A stretch of DNA of 64,000 bases from Heliopora coerulea (GCA_030142905.1 JASJOG010000190.1:248001-312000), one strand, 5' to 3'; numbered from the stretch's first letter, positions 16,941 through 27,318 are shown. The notes: generated by a model not told the origin, from the letters alone. Program-made: numbers and translations.

Positions 16941-17105
16941 AAGATCAAGTGTAGTATCTGTTCTTATCAGCTTAATATCTGGTATGCCAGGCAACGCCTG
17001 GCTCATATATTAAACTGATTTTTGGACCTCGGCCATGGGATTGAAGCTTGCTTCACCCTGGCCACGGGTTGTCTCGGTCTTGCACTAAATCCGAGTACGG
17101 CCCCT
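16941..17105 (+). pseudogene. U2: U2 3' fragment after F
   Basis: Starts AAGATCAAG; no matching 5' fragment exists because of the deletion. Confidence 0.93.
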
Positions 17106-17499
17106 TCCCCAAAGGGGAAGAACAACAATAACAATTGAAATGATATGAAAGGAAAACGGTCAGAGCAGCAAGTAATGTGTTTTGTGCGATTACATTTCAG
17201 GTCAGCTTTGAATGTGTCCCTGGAGACGAAGCGCCGTGTCTGTGGAGAGCATGATGCGGACAAGGTTGGCTGCTTGGCGATTGCAAGGAACGACAAGATG
17301 ACGAACCATCGCCCGCCCGCCCGCCCGCCCGCCCGCCCACCCACAGTTCGAAGGAGTAGCGAAGGAAATGCTAGAGATAAAACATGGTAGGTAATCATCT
17401 CAGTCATTCCTAGCTAAGTTGATGCACCAAGCAACGTTCCTACCACATGCGACAGTGTGAAATGAACCAATCAAAACGTTGCCTTTCGCCGGAAAACGC

Positions 17500-17588
17500 A
17501 TACTTACCTGACGCGAGAGGTACTTTGATCACGAAGGAAGTCCTCTCAGGATGAGGCCCTCTCATTGCACTTCGATTGGGTTGACTCC

Positions 17589-17620
<32 letters not shown>

Positions 17621-17663
17621 TATAATTTCTGGTAGTGGGGACCTGCGTTCGCGCTCGTCCCCT
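17500..17663 (+). ncRNA. U1: U1 snRNA copy 5
   Basis: Identical to copy 2. Confidence 0.97.
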
Positions 17664-17830
17664 CCCTCCCTCCCTCCCTATCAAAGCGTAAAGCTGAAGT
17701 GAAAACGGATTAGTGAGTGAAACACGATGTAGGTGATGGTATAGTTCGGTGCGTTCCTAACAATATCTTCGTCCGGTTGGCCGCCACACACAGCGCTAGC
17801 TATAAAAATGCTATAGTCCTTACGCCTCCT

Positions 17831-17950
17831 GTCTACGACCATACCACCGGGAAAGCACCGGTTCTCGTCAGATCACCGAAGTTAAGCCCGGTCGGGCGGA
17901 GTTAGTACTTGGATGGGTGACCGCCTGGGAATACCCCGTGTTGTAGTCTT
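17831..17950 (+). rRNA. 5S: 5S rRNA copy 5
   Basis: Identical to copy 1. Confidence 0.97.
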
Positions 17951-18058
17951 TGTTTGCCGAACAATAAAGTACGCTACAGCAACGTCCGCTGACCAAAACG
18001 AACCACAACATGTTTGTCGGCGTTTTTCGTTCTTAAACTGATTTTTTTCCTTTTCGCT

Positions 18059-18083
18059 ATCGCTTCTCGGCCTATTGGCTAAG
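18059..18083 (+). pseudogene. U2: U2 5' fragment before B1
   Basis: Nt 1-25 with A at nt 16. Confidence 0.95.
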
Positions 18084-18174
18084 TGACTGAGCGATCGAAG
18101 TCTCTACGAGTTCTACGAGTCCCGCAAGTTTTACGAGTTCTCCGAGTGCTGTTAAGACGCTGGTGGTGGATGCC

Positions 18175-19545
18175 ATGCTTCAGTCGATGACTGATAACAC
18201 TGCCACGTCTTCCTTCGAGTCTAACAACGTCCCAAGTGGTGCCGTGGCTGATGACCGTGCCCTTCGGGGTGGTTCTTTTCAGAGCCTTTCAGCCGCGGCC
18301 CTCCTGCCTCACCAAGACCGATGTGCTTACGTCGCCATTCCAGAATTGGCCCTTCAAGGCAAACCGCCTTTAAAGCCAGACGAAGTTTGGGACACCTTTG
18401 CTAAGGACTTTGCCCCAATCGAGAACTTTTTCAGCTGCATACAGCTTGTTCGACCCAACCGTCTTCGCCTTTGGTGTCCCTCCGCGACCATCCTCGAGGA
18501 TGTTATGGCCACAGGACTAACACTTAGAGGTCACCCCTTAGGAATCAAGCCTGTTATTGATCGATGCTGGCTCACAGTCACGCATCTCCCTTACGGATTG
18601 CCTGAACAAGCCATCAAGGATTTTTTTGCTGATTTCGGCGAGGTTAAATCCCTTCGCTTTGTACAATTCAGGAAAGTTTTTACCGGCACTGTAAAAGTAC
18701 AAATGGTCCTGCATAAGTCAGTTCCTACTCGAATCCGTATACTTGGTCATGCCGGCCTTGTGTACCACCCTGGCCAATCTCGTACCTGCTTTCACTGTGG
18801 GGTGGTAGGACATGAGTCCAAGCGCTGCCCTACAAAGCAACCTGCTCCTACTGTCACCAAGAAGAAGAGTCGATCGAAATCTACGACCGCTCCCAAGCCA
18901 CCTGGTTCAGAACCAGCTACGGATTCCATCCCATCTGAGCCACAACCTGGTTCGTCGCCTGACGATCCACCTGCGGTGGTCATCCAAGACCCCCCTTTGG
19001 ATACCAATGCACCGCAAACCAATTCCTCTGTCCCTGCTGTAGCCACTCTCAATCCCCCTTTGGCTAAGGACATTCCAGTCCTTGATGAGGACGCCACCAC
19101 CATGGCCACCTCGCCACCTAGCTCTCCCATTACCGAGAAACCTCAGGACACTGACCCACATCTCTCCAAAGATGAGGGTGTCACCACTTTGGAGGTCTCC
19201 CTTTCTCCCAAGGGATCTTTTGGCCCTCCGACTTCCGACCACGTCGACGTTCACGTTGACTCAGACACAGTCACACCTCAGAAAGAGGAACAACCTGTTT
19301 TCAAAGTTCGTTTTACAGATCCACCACCTGTTCAACATTTGCTGAACACAAATCGTAAAGCGTCCCGCCGGAGAAAACCAGCACCTATACCCTCCGGCAC
19401 AGGTCTTGCATGTATACGCACTGCAACAACGCCAGCACCAGTTTCTACTGGTACTAAAGAACAAATTGACACTCCGACGGATCCATCGGATCCTTCTAGT
19501 ACGGTGTCCTCCTTATCTGACACAGGTCTGCGGACCTCCACGTAA
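18175..19545 (+). CDS. Element B1 ORF1, RRM-like/CCHC protein, 456 aa
   Basis: First in-frame ATG at 18175; a second at 18187 is possible. The start lies in the segment that is 5' UTR hairpin in A, D and E, so the N-terminus seems newly recruited. Conserved block: IPELALQ...FSCIQLVR...LRGHP. RRM-like region: HLPYGLP...TGTVKVQM. Knuckle: C195-x2-C198-x4-H203-x4-C208, followed by a Lys/Arg patch and a Pro/Ser/Thr tail. It is closer to the D ORF1 than to A or E. An intact frame in an element without RT implies that ORF1 is useful in cis. Confidence 0.88.
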   Translation: MLQSMTDNTATSSFESNNVPSGAVADDRALRGGSFQSLSAAALLPHQDRCAYVAIPELALQGKPPLKPDEVWDTFAKDFAPIENFFSCIQLVRPNRLRLWCPSATILEDVMATGLTLRGHPLGIKPVIDRCWLTVTHLPYGLPEQAIKDFFADFGEVKSLRFVQFRKVFTGTVKVQMVLHKSVPTRIRILGHAGLVYHPGQSRTCFHCGVVGHESKRCPTKQPAPTVTKKKSRSKSTTAPKPPGSEPATDSIPSEPQPGSSPDDPPAVVIQDPPLDTNAPQTNSSVPAVATLNPPLAKDIPVLDEDATTMATSPPSSPITEKPQDTDPHLSKDEGVTTLEVSLSPKGSFGPPTSDHVDVHVDSDTVTPQKEEQPVFKVRFTDPPPVQHLLNTNRKASRRRKPAPIPSGTGLACIRTATTPAPVSTGTKEQIDTPTDPSDPSSTVSSLSDTGLRTST

Positions 19546-19765
19546 TCATCTCGTATCACACACGTTCATTTGTCACCTCACTCCTTCGGCAGGGCGTAGT
19601 TACTTCTGCTTCAGCCCTGTCGGAGGTGACCATGCGGAGAATCTGGCGCAAGGGAGTGGGTTTCGCGAGCCCATTTGATCTGAGTACCTAGCGATATGGT
19701 ACCTCCCTGGGATTTGCCCTGCTTGCACGCAACCTTCGGGTTGACAGGGAAGTCAAATCTAAAAC
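19546..19765 (+). promoter_or_regulatory. Element B1 3' UTR with conserved RNA domain
   Basis: An AGGGC/GCCCT hairpin presents TAGTTACTTCTGCTT, followed by GAGTACC/GGTACCTC (19682-19705). The terminal domain is 19711-19759: GATTTG/CAAATC and CCCTG/CAGGG stems, an internal loop with CTTGCAC (19722-19728) opposite A19744, then CAACC-TTCG-GGTTG. CTTGCAC equals the U2 stem-loop IV loop core. Confidence 0.75.
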
Positions 19766-19930
19766 AAGATCAAGTGTAGTATCTGTTCTTATCAGCTTAA
19801 TATCTGGTATGCCAGGCAACGCCTGGCTCATATATTAAACTGATTTTTGGACCTCGGCCATGGGATTGAAGCTTGCTTCACCCTGGCCACGGGTTGTCTC
19901 GGTCTTGCACTAAATCCGAGTACGGCCCCT
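19766..19930 (+). pseudogene. U2: U2 3' fragment after B1
   Basis: Nt 23/26-187. Confidence 0.93.
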
Positions 19931-20324
19931 TCCCCAAAGGGGAAGAACAACAATAACAATTGAAATGATATGAAAGGAAAACGGTCAGAGCAGCAAGTAA
20001 TGTGTTTTGTGCGATTACATTTCAGGTCAGCTTTGAATGTGTCCCTGGAGACGAAGCGCCGTGTCTGTGGAGAGCATGATGCGGACAAGGTTGGCTGCTT
20101 GGCGATTGCAAGGAACGACAAGATGACGAACCATCGCCCGCCCGCCCGCCCGCCCGCCCGCCCACCCACAGTTCGAAGGAGTAGCGAAGGAAATGCTAGA
20201 GATAAAACATGGTAGGTAATCATCTCAGTCATTCCTAGCTAAGTTGATGCACCAAGCAACGTTCCTACCACATGCGACAGTGTGAAATGAACCAATCAAA
20301 ACGTTGCCTTTCGCCGGAAAACGC

Positions 20325-20413
20325 ATACTTACCTGACGCGAGAGGTACTTTGATCACGAAGGAAGTCCTCTCAGGATGAGGCCCTCTCATTGCACTTCGA
20401 TTGGGTTGACTCC

Positions 20414-20445
<32 letters not shown>

Positions 20446-20488
20446 TATAATTTCTGGTAGTGGGGACCTGCGTTCGCGCTCGTCCCCT
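20325..20488 (+). ncRNA. U1: U1 snRNA copy 6
   Basis: Identical to copy 2. Confidence 0.97.
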
Positions 20489-20655
20489 CCCTCCCTCCCT
20501 CCCTATCAAAGCGTAAAGCTGAAGTGAAAACGGATTAGTGAGTGAAACACGATGTAGGTGATGGTATAGTTCGGTGCGTTCCTAACAATATCTTCGTCCG
20601 GTTGGCCGCCACACACAGCGCTAGCTATAAAAATGCTATAGTCCTTACGCCTCCT

Positions 20656-20775
20656 GTCTACGACCATACCACCGGGAAAGCACCGGTTCTCGTCAGATCA
20701 CCGAAGTTAAGCCCGGTCGGGCGGAGTTAGTACTTGGATGGGTGACCGCCTGGGAATACCCCGTGTTGTAGTCTT
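20656..20775 (+). rRNA. 5S: 5S rRNA copy 6
   Basis: Identical to copy 1. Confidence 0.97.
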
Positions 20776-20883
20776 TGTTTGCCGAACAATAAAGTACGCT
20801 ACAGCAACGTCCGCTGACCAAAACGAACCACAACATGTTTGTCGGCGTTTTTCGTTCTTAAACTGATTTTTTTCCTTTTCGCT

Positions 20884-20942
20884 ATCGCTTCTCGGCCTCT
20901 TGGCTAAGATCAAGTGTAGTATCTGTTCTTATCAGCTTAATA
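20884..20942 (+). pseudogene. U2: U2 5' fragment (nt 1-59) before C1
   Basis: Ends CAGCTTAATA. Its last 21 nt (20922-20942, U2 nt 39-59) are the left target-site duplication of C1. Confidence 0.95.
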
Positions 20943-22689
20943 GATACTCGCTTGGTCTGGCCAATAGGTTCTTCACTCTATTTGGATATTCCTGTTCCTT
21001 ACTTTCTCCGGTTTATCAAGAGTGGTTCGATTTGGTCCAGTGTTCTGTGATTTTCAAGATATCTTCGATTGAAATTTTGCAGTTGGTTTATTATCGTCAA
21101 GAGAAGTCGCCATAATTTCTCCTCGTCTGGTTTTGATACTCTTAGTTGATATTGTTTGTTTTAAAATGGTGCGACTACATTCGTCTCCTCCTCAGATTCC
21201 TAATGGTATACTTCCGAGCCCTAACAGTCCTCCAACTCATGGAAAATCTGCTGAATTTTACGTTGGTCGATCGTATTTCCCACTTCCGCCTCAAGTTGTT
21301 ATTCTCTTAGAAGGTTGCTCGTTATCCGAAATCATCTCCTGGGATATTTCTGTTTCAACAAAGTCTGTCAAACTTAAAATTACTTGGTCTTGTCAAAATC
21401 AACTTGATCAAAGTCCTATTAACCAAGATTTACTCCCATCACATATCCTGAAAGCAATTTCTCCTTATGACCTCGGCCGACCTTCATGGTCTTCTTCTTC
21501 ATCCAAGAACAAACTAGCGCTAAACATCAATTGGCTGTTAAATTCGTGTGGTTTGCCTAATTCGTCTGTTTCTTCGCCTATGATTGGAAATTCTCTTCAA
21601 CATCCAAACTATCCGTTTAAATCATCTAAATCCGCTTATTTCAAGCAAAATTCTGACTCCGGTTATCAAAGTGGCGGTTGCTATGGTCCTGAATCAAATA
21701 ATTGGCGCCAAAACGTATCTCCGCCGTCTAAACCAAAATTCTCTCCTCCTGTTCGATCCAATTCGAAGAACGATGTATATTCTCCTTCTACTAAAGCTCC
21801 GTCATCTCTTGAGAAACTTGTTTTGCCTGAATTAACCATAGAAAAGAAAAATCAAGAAGTCTCATTATATATGCCGAATTCGCCTTCACAACCGGTTAAT
21901 GATTCACTCGCTGACTCCAATCCTATTTCGTCTTCTTCAAATGATGCTAGCGGTGAAGGAACTTACAACATGTCAAACCAATTATGTTCCAACATCTCAT
22001 CTGAAAGTACCATGGTTCCTACAAATGATGATCATTCTCCAAATCCTATTTCAACAAACTCAAAGTTAATAATTGATGATGATAAAGTTGAAAGCTCTTC
22101 TGATGAAGATATTCCTGTCCCTCCACCTGGTTTCCCCAAATCTTTTTATCCCACTCCGAATCCACTTCCCATTATGAAGGATGGTTTTCTTAATCCCAAG
22201 ACCAAAGCAGTGTATATGAATATCTCTGGAAATTGCCGCATGTGTAATAAGAAAATTTCATCATACCTCGTTGATTTACATTTGCTCCAATGTTCTGGCA
22301 TCGATCGTCAATCTGTCGAAGATTTTGTTAATACTGTCATGAAGAAAACCCACCTGAAACGTAAAATGGTCGTAGAAGCTTCTAAACTGTTTTGTAAATT
22401 TGAACTTAGTGAGAAAACACTTCCAAACAAATTTTTCAAGAAATCAAAGGATTATGTCTTTTTTACTAAGAAACTCGAGACTCTTTTTCAAGAACTTGCT
22501 TGTATTGCTTTCCGAAAACTGAACATTCCTGAAACTTATTGTAATTTTAATCTTCTTAAATATGCTGAATAATTAGTTGTTCAGTATATAAATGTAACAC
22601 CTTTAAGATAACTGTTACCAGCATTACTTTGTAAACTCTAAGGAAAGAATGTCAGTCCCATCATTTTTGTTATTGAAATAAATAATCAT
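20943..22689 (+). mobile_element. Element C1: single-ORF insertion at U2 nt 59
   Basis: 1,747 bp flanked by a perfect 21-bp duplication of U2 nt 39-59 (20922-20942 and 22690-22710), so it is a genuine insertion by a staggered cut. It is AT-rich, unlike the other elements. It has a 223-bp leader, one ORF, and a 117-bp tail with AATAAA near its end (about 22677) and no poly(A). No RT or endonuclease is encoded. It is probably a non-autonomous member of a family using the same site as G; U2-targeting elements of the RLE type (Utopia) are known, but I see no evidence for that membership here. Confidence 0.85.
21166..22572 (+). CDS. Element C1 protein, 468 aa, unknown function
   Basis: Start at the first in-frame ATG, in good context (AAAATGG); the frame is open 11 codons further upstream without ATG. 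The N-terminal ~70 residues are hydrophobic/beta-rich (FPLPPQVVILLEG...ISWDISVS...LKITWS). The middle is Ser/Pro/Asn-rich with an acidic stretch (DDDKVESSSDED) before a PPPGFPKSF motif. A C357-x2-C360-x11-H372-x3-C376 zinc-finger-like motif precedes a basic helical C-terminus. The N-terminal pattern weakly resembles that of the G protein. I recognise no family; a gag/ORF1-like nucleic-acid-binding role is a guess. Confidence 0.75.
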   Translation: MVRLHSSPPQIPNGILPSPNSPPTHGKSAEFYVGRSYFPLPPQVVILLEGCSLSEIISWDISVSTKSVKLKITWSCQNQLDQSPINQDLLPSHILKAISPYDLGRPSWSSSSSKNKLALNINWLLNSCGLPNSSVSSPMIGNSLQHPNYPFKSSKSAYFKQNSDSGYQSGGCYGPESNNWRQNVSPPSKPKFSPPVRSNSKNDVYSPSTKAPSSLEKLVLPELTIEKKNQEVSLYMPNSPSQPVNDSLADSNPISSSSNDASGEGTYNMSNQLCSNISSESTMVPTNDDHSPNPISTNSKLIIDDDKVESSSDEDIPVPPPGFPKSFYPTPNPLPIMKDGFLNPKTKAVYMNISGNCRMCNKKISSYLVDLHLLQCSGIDRQSVEDFVNTVMKKTHLKRKMVVEASKLFCKFELSEKTLPNKFFKKSKDYVFFTKKLETLFQELACIAFRKLNIPETYCNFNLLKYAE

Positions 22690-22838
22690 TCTGTTCTTAT
22701 CAGCTTAATATCTGGTATGCCAGGCAACGCCTGGCTCATATATTAAACTGATTTTTGGACCTCGGCCATGGGATTGAAGCTTGCTTCACCCTGGCCACGG
22801 GTTGTCTCGGTCTTGCACTAAATCCGAGTACGGCCCCT
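22690..22838 (+). pseudogene. U2: U2 3' fragment (nt 39-187) after C1
   Basis: Begins with the right copy of the 21-bp duplication. Confidence 0.95.
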
Positions 22839-23232
22839 TCCCCAAAGGGGAAGAACAACAATAACAATTGAAATGATATGAAAGGAAAACGGTCAGAGCA
22901 GCAAGTAATGTGTTTTGTGCGATTACATTTCAGGTCAGCTTTGAATGTGTCCCTGGAGACGAAGCGCCGTGTCTGTGGAGAGCATGATGCGGACAAGGTT
23001 GGCTGCTTGGCGATTGCAAGGAACGACAAGATGACGAACCATCGCCCGCCCGCCCGCCCGCCCGCCCGCCCACCCACAGTTCGAAGGAGTAGCGAAGGAA
23101 ATGCTAGAGATAAAACATGGTAGGTAATCATCTCAGTCATTCCTAGCTAAGTTGATGCACCAAGCAACGTTCCTACCACATGCGACAGTGTGAAATGAAC
23201 CAATCAAAACGTTGCCTTTCGCCGGAAAACGC

Positions 23233-23321
23233 ATACTTACCTGACGCGAGAGGTACTTTGATCACGAAGGAAGTCCTCTCAGGATGAGGCCCTCTCATTG
23301 CACTTCGATTGGGTTGACTCC

Positions 23322-23353
<32 letters not shown>

Positions 23354-23396
23354 TATAATTTCTGGTAGTGGGGACCTGCGTTCGCGCTCGTCCCCT
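23233..23396 (+). ncRNA. U1: U1 snRNA copy 7
   Basis: Identical to copy 2. Confidence 0.97.
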
Positions 23397-23563
23397 CCCT
23401 CCCTCCCTCCCTATCAAAGCGTAAAGCTGAAGTGAAAACGGATTAGTGAGTGAAACACGATGTAGGTGATGGTATAGTTCGGTGCGTTCCTAACAATATC
23501 TTCGTCCGGTTGGCCGCCACACACAGCGCTAGCTATAAAAATGCTATAGTCCTTACGCCTCCT

Positions 23564-23683
23564 GTCTACGACCATACCACCGGGAAAGCACCGGTTCTCG
23601 TCAGATCACCGAAGTTAAGCCCGGTCGGGCGGAGTTAGTACTTGGATGGGTGACCGCCTGGGAATACCCCGTGTTGTAGTCTT
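23564..23683 (+). rRNA. 5S: 5S rRNA copy 7
   Basis: Identical to copy 1. Confidence 0.97.
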
Positions 23684-23791
23684 TGTTTGCCGAACAATAA
23701 AGTACGCTACAGCAACGTCCGCTGACCAAAACGAACCACAACATGTTTGTCGGCGTTTTTCGTTCTTAAACTGATTTTTTTCCTTTTCGCT

Positions 23792-23978
23792 ATCGCTTCT
23801 CGGCCTCTTGGCTAAGATCAAGTGTAGTATCTGTTCTTATCAGCTTAATATCTGGTATGCCAGGCAACGCCTGGCTCATATATTAAACTGATTTTTGGAC
23901 CTCGGCCATGGGATTGAAGCTTGCTTCACCCTGGCCACGGGTTGTCTCGGTCTTGCACTAAATCCGAGTACGGCCCCT
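23792..23978 (+). ncRNA. U2: U2 snRNA copy 3, intact
   Basis: Identical to copy 1. Confidence 0.95.
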
Positions 23979-24372
23979 TCCCCAAAGGGGAAGAACAACA
24001 ATAACAATTGAAATGATATGAAAGGAAAACGGTCAGAGCAGCAAGTAATGTGTTTTGTGCGATTACATTTCAGGTCAGCTTTGAATGTGTCCCTGGAGAC
24101 GAAGCGCCGTGTCTGTGGAGAGCATGATGCGGACAAGGTTGGCTGCTTGGCGATTGCAAGGAACGACAAGATGACGAACCATCGCCCGCCCGCCCGCCCG
24201 CCCGCCCGCCCACCCACAGTTCGAAGGAGTAGCGAAGGAAATGCTAGAGATAAAACATGGTAGGTAATCATCTCAGTCATTCCTAGCTAAGTTGATGCAC
24301 CAAGCAACGTTCCTACCACATGCGACAGTGTGAAATGAACCAATCAAAACGTTGCCTTTCGCCGGAAAACGC

Positions 24373-24461
24373 ATACTTACCTGACGCGAGAGGTACTTTG
24401 ATCACGAAGGAAGTCCTCTCAGGATGAGGCCCTCTCATTGCACTTCGATTGGGTTGACTCC

Positions 24462-24493
<32 letters not shown>

Positions 24494-24536
24494 TATAATT
24501 TCTGGTAGTGGGGACCTGCGTTCGCGCTCGTCCCCT
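24373..24536 (+). ncRNA. U1: U1 snRNA copy 8
   Basis: Identical to copy 2. Confidence 0.97.
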
Positions 24537-24703
24537 CCCTCCCTCCCTCCCTATCAAAGCGTAAAGCTGAAGTGAAAACGGATTAGTGAGTGAAACACGA
24601 TGTAGGTGATGGTATAGTTCGGTGCGTTCCTAACAATATCTTCGTCCGGTTGGCCGCCACACACAGCGCTAGCTATAAAAATGCTATAGTCCTTACGCCT
24701 CCT

Positions 24704-24823
24704 GTCTACGACCATACCACCGGGAAAGCACCGGTTCTCGTCAGATCACCGAAGTTAAGCCCGGTCGGGCGGAGTTAGTACTTGGATGGGTGACCGCCTG
24801 GGAATACCCCGTGTTGTAGTCTT
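24704..24823 (+). rRNA. 5S: 5S rRNA copy 8
   Basis: Identical to copy 1. Confidence 0.97.
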
Positions 24824-24931
24824 TGTTTGCCGAACAATAAAGTACGCTACAGCAACGTCCGCTGACCAAAACGAACCACAACATGTTTGTCGGCGTTTTT
24901 CGTTCTTAAACTGATTTTTTTCCTTTTCGCT

Positions 24932-24956
24932 ATCGCTTCTCGGCCTATTGGCTAAG
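24932..24956 (+). pseudogene. U2: U2 5' fragment before B2
   Basis: Nt 1-25 with A at nt 16. Confidence 0.95.
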
Positions 24957-25047
24957 TGACTGAGCGATCGAAGTCTCTACGAGTTCTACGAGTCCCGCAA
25001 GTTTTACGAGTTCTCCGAGTGCTGTTAAGACGCTGGTGGTGGATGCC

Positions 25048-26418
25048 ATGCTTCAGTCGATGACTGATAACACTGCCACGTCTTCCTTCGAGTCTAACAA
25101 CGTCCCAAGTGGTGCCGTGGCTGATGACCGTGCCCTTCGGGGTGGTTCTTTTCAGAGCCTTTCAGCCGCGGCCCTCCTGCCTCACCAAGACCGATGTGCT
25201 TACGTCGCCATTCCAGAATTGGCCCTTCAAGGCAAACCGCCTTTAAAGCCAGACGAAGTTTGGGACACCTTTGCTAAGGACTTTGCCCCAATCGAGAACT
25301 TTTTCAGCTGCATACAGCTTGTTCGACCCAACCGTCTTCGCCTTTGGTGTCCCTCCGCGACCATCCTCGAGGATGTTATGGCCACAGGACTAACACTTAG
25401 AGGTCACCCCTTAGGAATCAAGCCTGTTATTGATCGATGCTGGCTCACAGTCACGCATCTCCCTTACGGATTGCCTGAACAAGCCATCAAGGATTTTTTT
25501 GCTGATTTCGGCGAGGTTAAATCCCTTCGCTTTGTACAATTCAGGAAAGTTTTTACCGGCACTGTAAAAGTACAAATGGTCCTGCATAAGTCAGTTCCTA
25601 CTCGAATCCGTATACTTGGTCATGCCGGCCTTGTGTACCACCCTGGCCAATCTCGTACCTGCTTTCACTGTGGGGTGGTAGGACATGAGTCCAAGCGCTG
25701 CCCTACAAAGCAACCTGCTCCTACTGTCACCAAGAAGAAGAGTCGATCGAAATCTACGACCGCTCCCAAGCCACCTGGTTCAGAACCAGCTACGGATTCC
25801 ATCCCATCTGAGCCACAACCTGGTTCGTCGCCTGACGATCCACCTGCGGTGGTCATCCAAGACCCCCCTTTGGATACCAATGCACCGCAAACCAATTCCT
25901 CTGTCCCTGCTGTAGCCACTCTCAATCCCCCTTTGGCTAAGGACATTCCAGTCCTTGATGAGGACGCCACCACCATGGCCACCTCGCCACCTAGCTCTCC
26001 CATTACCGAGAAACCTCAGGACACTGACCCACATCTCTCCAAAGATGAGGGTGTCACCACTTTGGAGGTCTCCCTTTCTCCCAAGGGATCTTTTGGCCCT
26101 CCGACTTCCGACCACGTCGACGTTCACGTTGACTCAGACACAGTCACACCTCAGAAAGAGGAACAACCTGTTTTCAAAGTTCGTTTTACAGATCCACCAC
26201 CTGTTCAACATTTGCTGAACACAAATCGTAAAGCGTCCCGCCGGAGAAAACCAGCACCTATACCCTCCGGCACAGGTCTTGCATGTATACGCACTGCAAC
26301 AACGCCAGCACCAGTTTCTACTGGTACTAAAGAACAAATTGACACTCCGACGGATCCATCGGATCCTTCTAGTACGGTGTCCTCCTTATCTGACACAGGT
26401 CTGCGGACCTCCACGTAA
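25048..26418 (+). CDS. Element B2 ORF1, 456 aa
   Basis: Protein identical to B1 ORF1, with the same start reasoning. Confidence 0.88.
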   Translation: MLQSMTDNTATSSFESNNVPSGAVADDRALRGGSFQSLSAAALLPHQDRCAYVAIPELALQGKPPLKPDEVWDTFAKDFAPIENFFSCIQLVRPNRLRLWCPSATILEDVMATGLTLRGHPLGIKPVIDRCWLTVTHLPYGLPEQAIKDFFADFGEVKSLRFVQFRKVFTGTVKVQMVLHKSVPTRIRILGHAGLVYHPGQSRTCFHCGVVGHESKRCPTKQPAPTVTKKKSRSKSTTAPKPPGSEPATDSIPSEPQPGSSPDDPPAVVIQDPPLDTNAPQTNSSVPAVATLNPPLAKDIPVLDEDATTMATSPPSSPITEKPQDTDPHLSKDEGVTTLEVSLSPKGSFGPPTSDHVDVHVDSDTVTPQKEEQPVFKVRFTDPPPVQHLLNTNRKASRRRKPAPIPSGTGLACIRTATTPAPVSTGTKEQIDTPTDPSDPSSTVSSLSDTGLRTST

Positions 26419-26638
26419 TCATCTCGTATCACACACGTTCATTTGTCACCTCACTCCTTCGGCAGGGCGTAGTTACTTCTGCTTCAGCCCTGTCGGAGGT
26501 GACCATGCGGAGAATCTGGCGCAAGGGAGTGGGTTTCGCGAGCCCATTTGATCTGAGTACCTAGCGATATGGTACCTCCCTGGGATTTGCCCTGCTTGCA
26601 CGCAACCTTCGGGTTGACAGGGAAGTCAAATCTAAAAC
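26419..26638 (+). promoter_or_regulatory. Element B2 3' UTR
   Basis: Same modules as the B1 3' UTR. Confidence 0.75.
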
Positions 26639-26803
26639 AAGATCAAGTGTAGTATCTGTTCTTATCAGCTTAATATCTGGTATGCCAGGCAACGCCTGGC
26701 TCATATATTAAACTGATTTTTGGACCTCGGCCATGGGATTGAAGCTTGCTTCACCCTGGCCACGGGTTGTCTCGGTCTTGCACTAAATCCGAGTACGGCC
26801 CCT
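26639..26803 (+). pseudogene. U2: U2 3' fragment after B2
   Basis: Nt 23/26-187. Confidence 0.93.
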
Positions 26804-27197
26804 TCCCCAAAGGGGAAGAACAACAATAACAATTGAAATGATATGAAAGGAAAACGGTCAGAGCAGCAAGTAATGTGTTTTGTGCGATTACATTTCAGGT
26901 CAGCTTTGAATGTGTCCCTGGAGACGAAGCGCCGTGTCTGTGGAGAGCATGATGCGGACAAGGTTGGCTGCTTGGCGATTGCAAGGAACGACAAGATGAC
27001 GAACCATCGCCCGCCCGCCCGCCCGCCCGCCCGCCCACCCACAGTTCGAAGGAGTAGCGAAGGAAATGCTAGAGATAAAACATGGTAGGTAATCATCTCA
27101 GTCATTCCTAGCTAAGTTGATGCACCAAGCAACGTTCCTACCACATGCGACAGTGTGAAATGAACCAATCAAAACGTTGCCTTTCGCCGGAAAACGC

Positions 27198-27286
27198 ATA
27201 CTTACCTGACGCGAGAGGTACTTTGATCACGAAGGAAGTCCTCTCAGGATGAGGCCCTCTCATTGCACTTCGATTGGGTTGACTCC

Positions 27287-27318
<32 letters not shown>

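Larger units (their letters stand above)
18084..19765 (+). mobile_element. Element B1: ORF1-only U2-specific element
   Basis: A 1,682-bp element inserted after U2 nt 25, starting TGACTGAGCGATCGAAG (as in A) and ending ...CTAAAAC before AAG-ATC. It has no ORF2 at all. ORF1 runs straight into the conserved 3' domain: its last codons lie in the GGTCTGCGGACC module (19525-19536) that is untranslated in A and E. This suggests an internal deletion of ORF2. It must borrow RT in trans. Confidence 0.9.
18084..24956 (+). repeat. Higher-order repeat 1a (6,873 bp): B, unit, C, two units
   Basis: The first of two tandem copies. The length equals B plus AAG, C plus its 21-bp duplication, and three 1,140-bp units. 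The ORFs it contains are identical in the second copy. Confidence 0.93.
24957..26638 (+). mobile_element. Element B2: ORF1-only U2-specific element
   Basis: Same length and junctions as B1, offset by 6,873 bp. Terminal domain at 26584-26632 with TTGCAC at 26596-26601. Confidence 0.9.
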
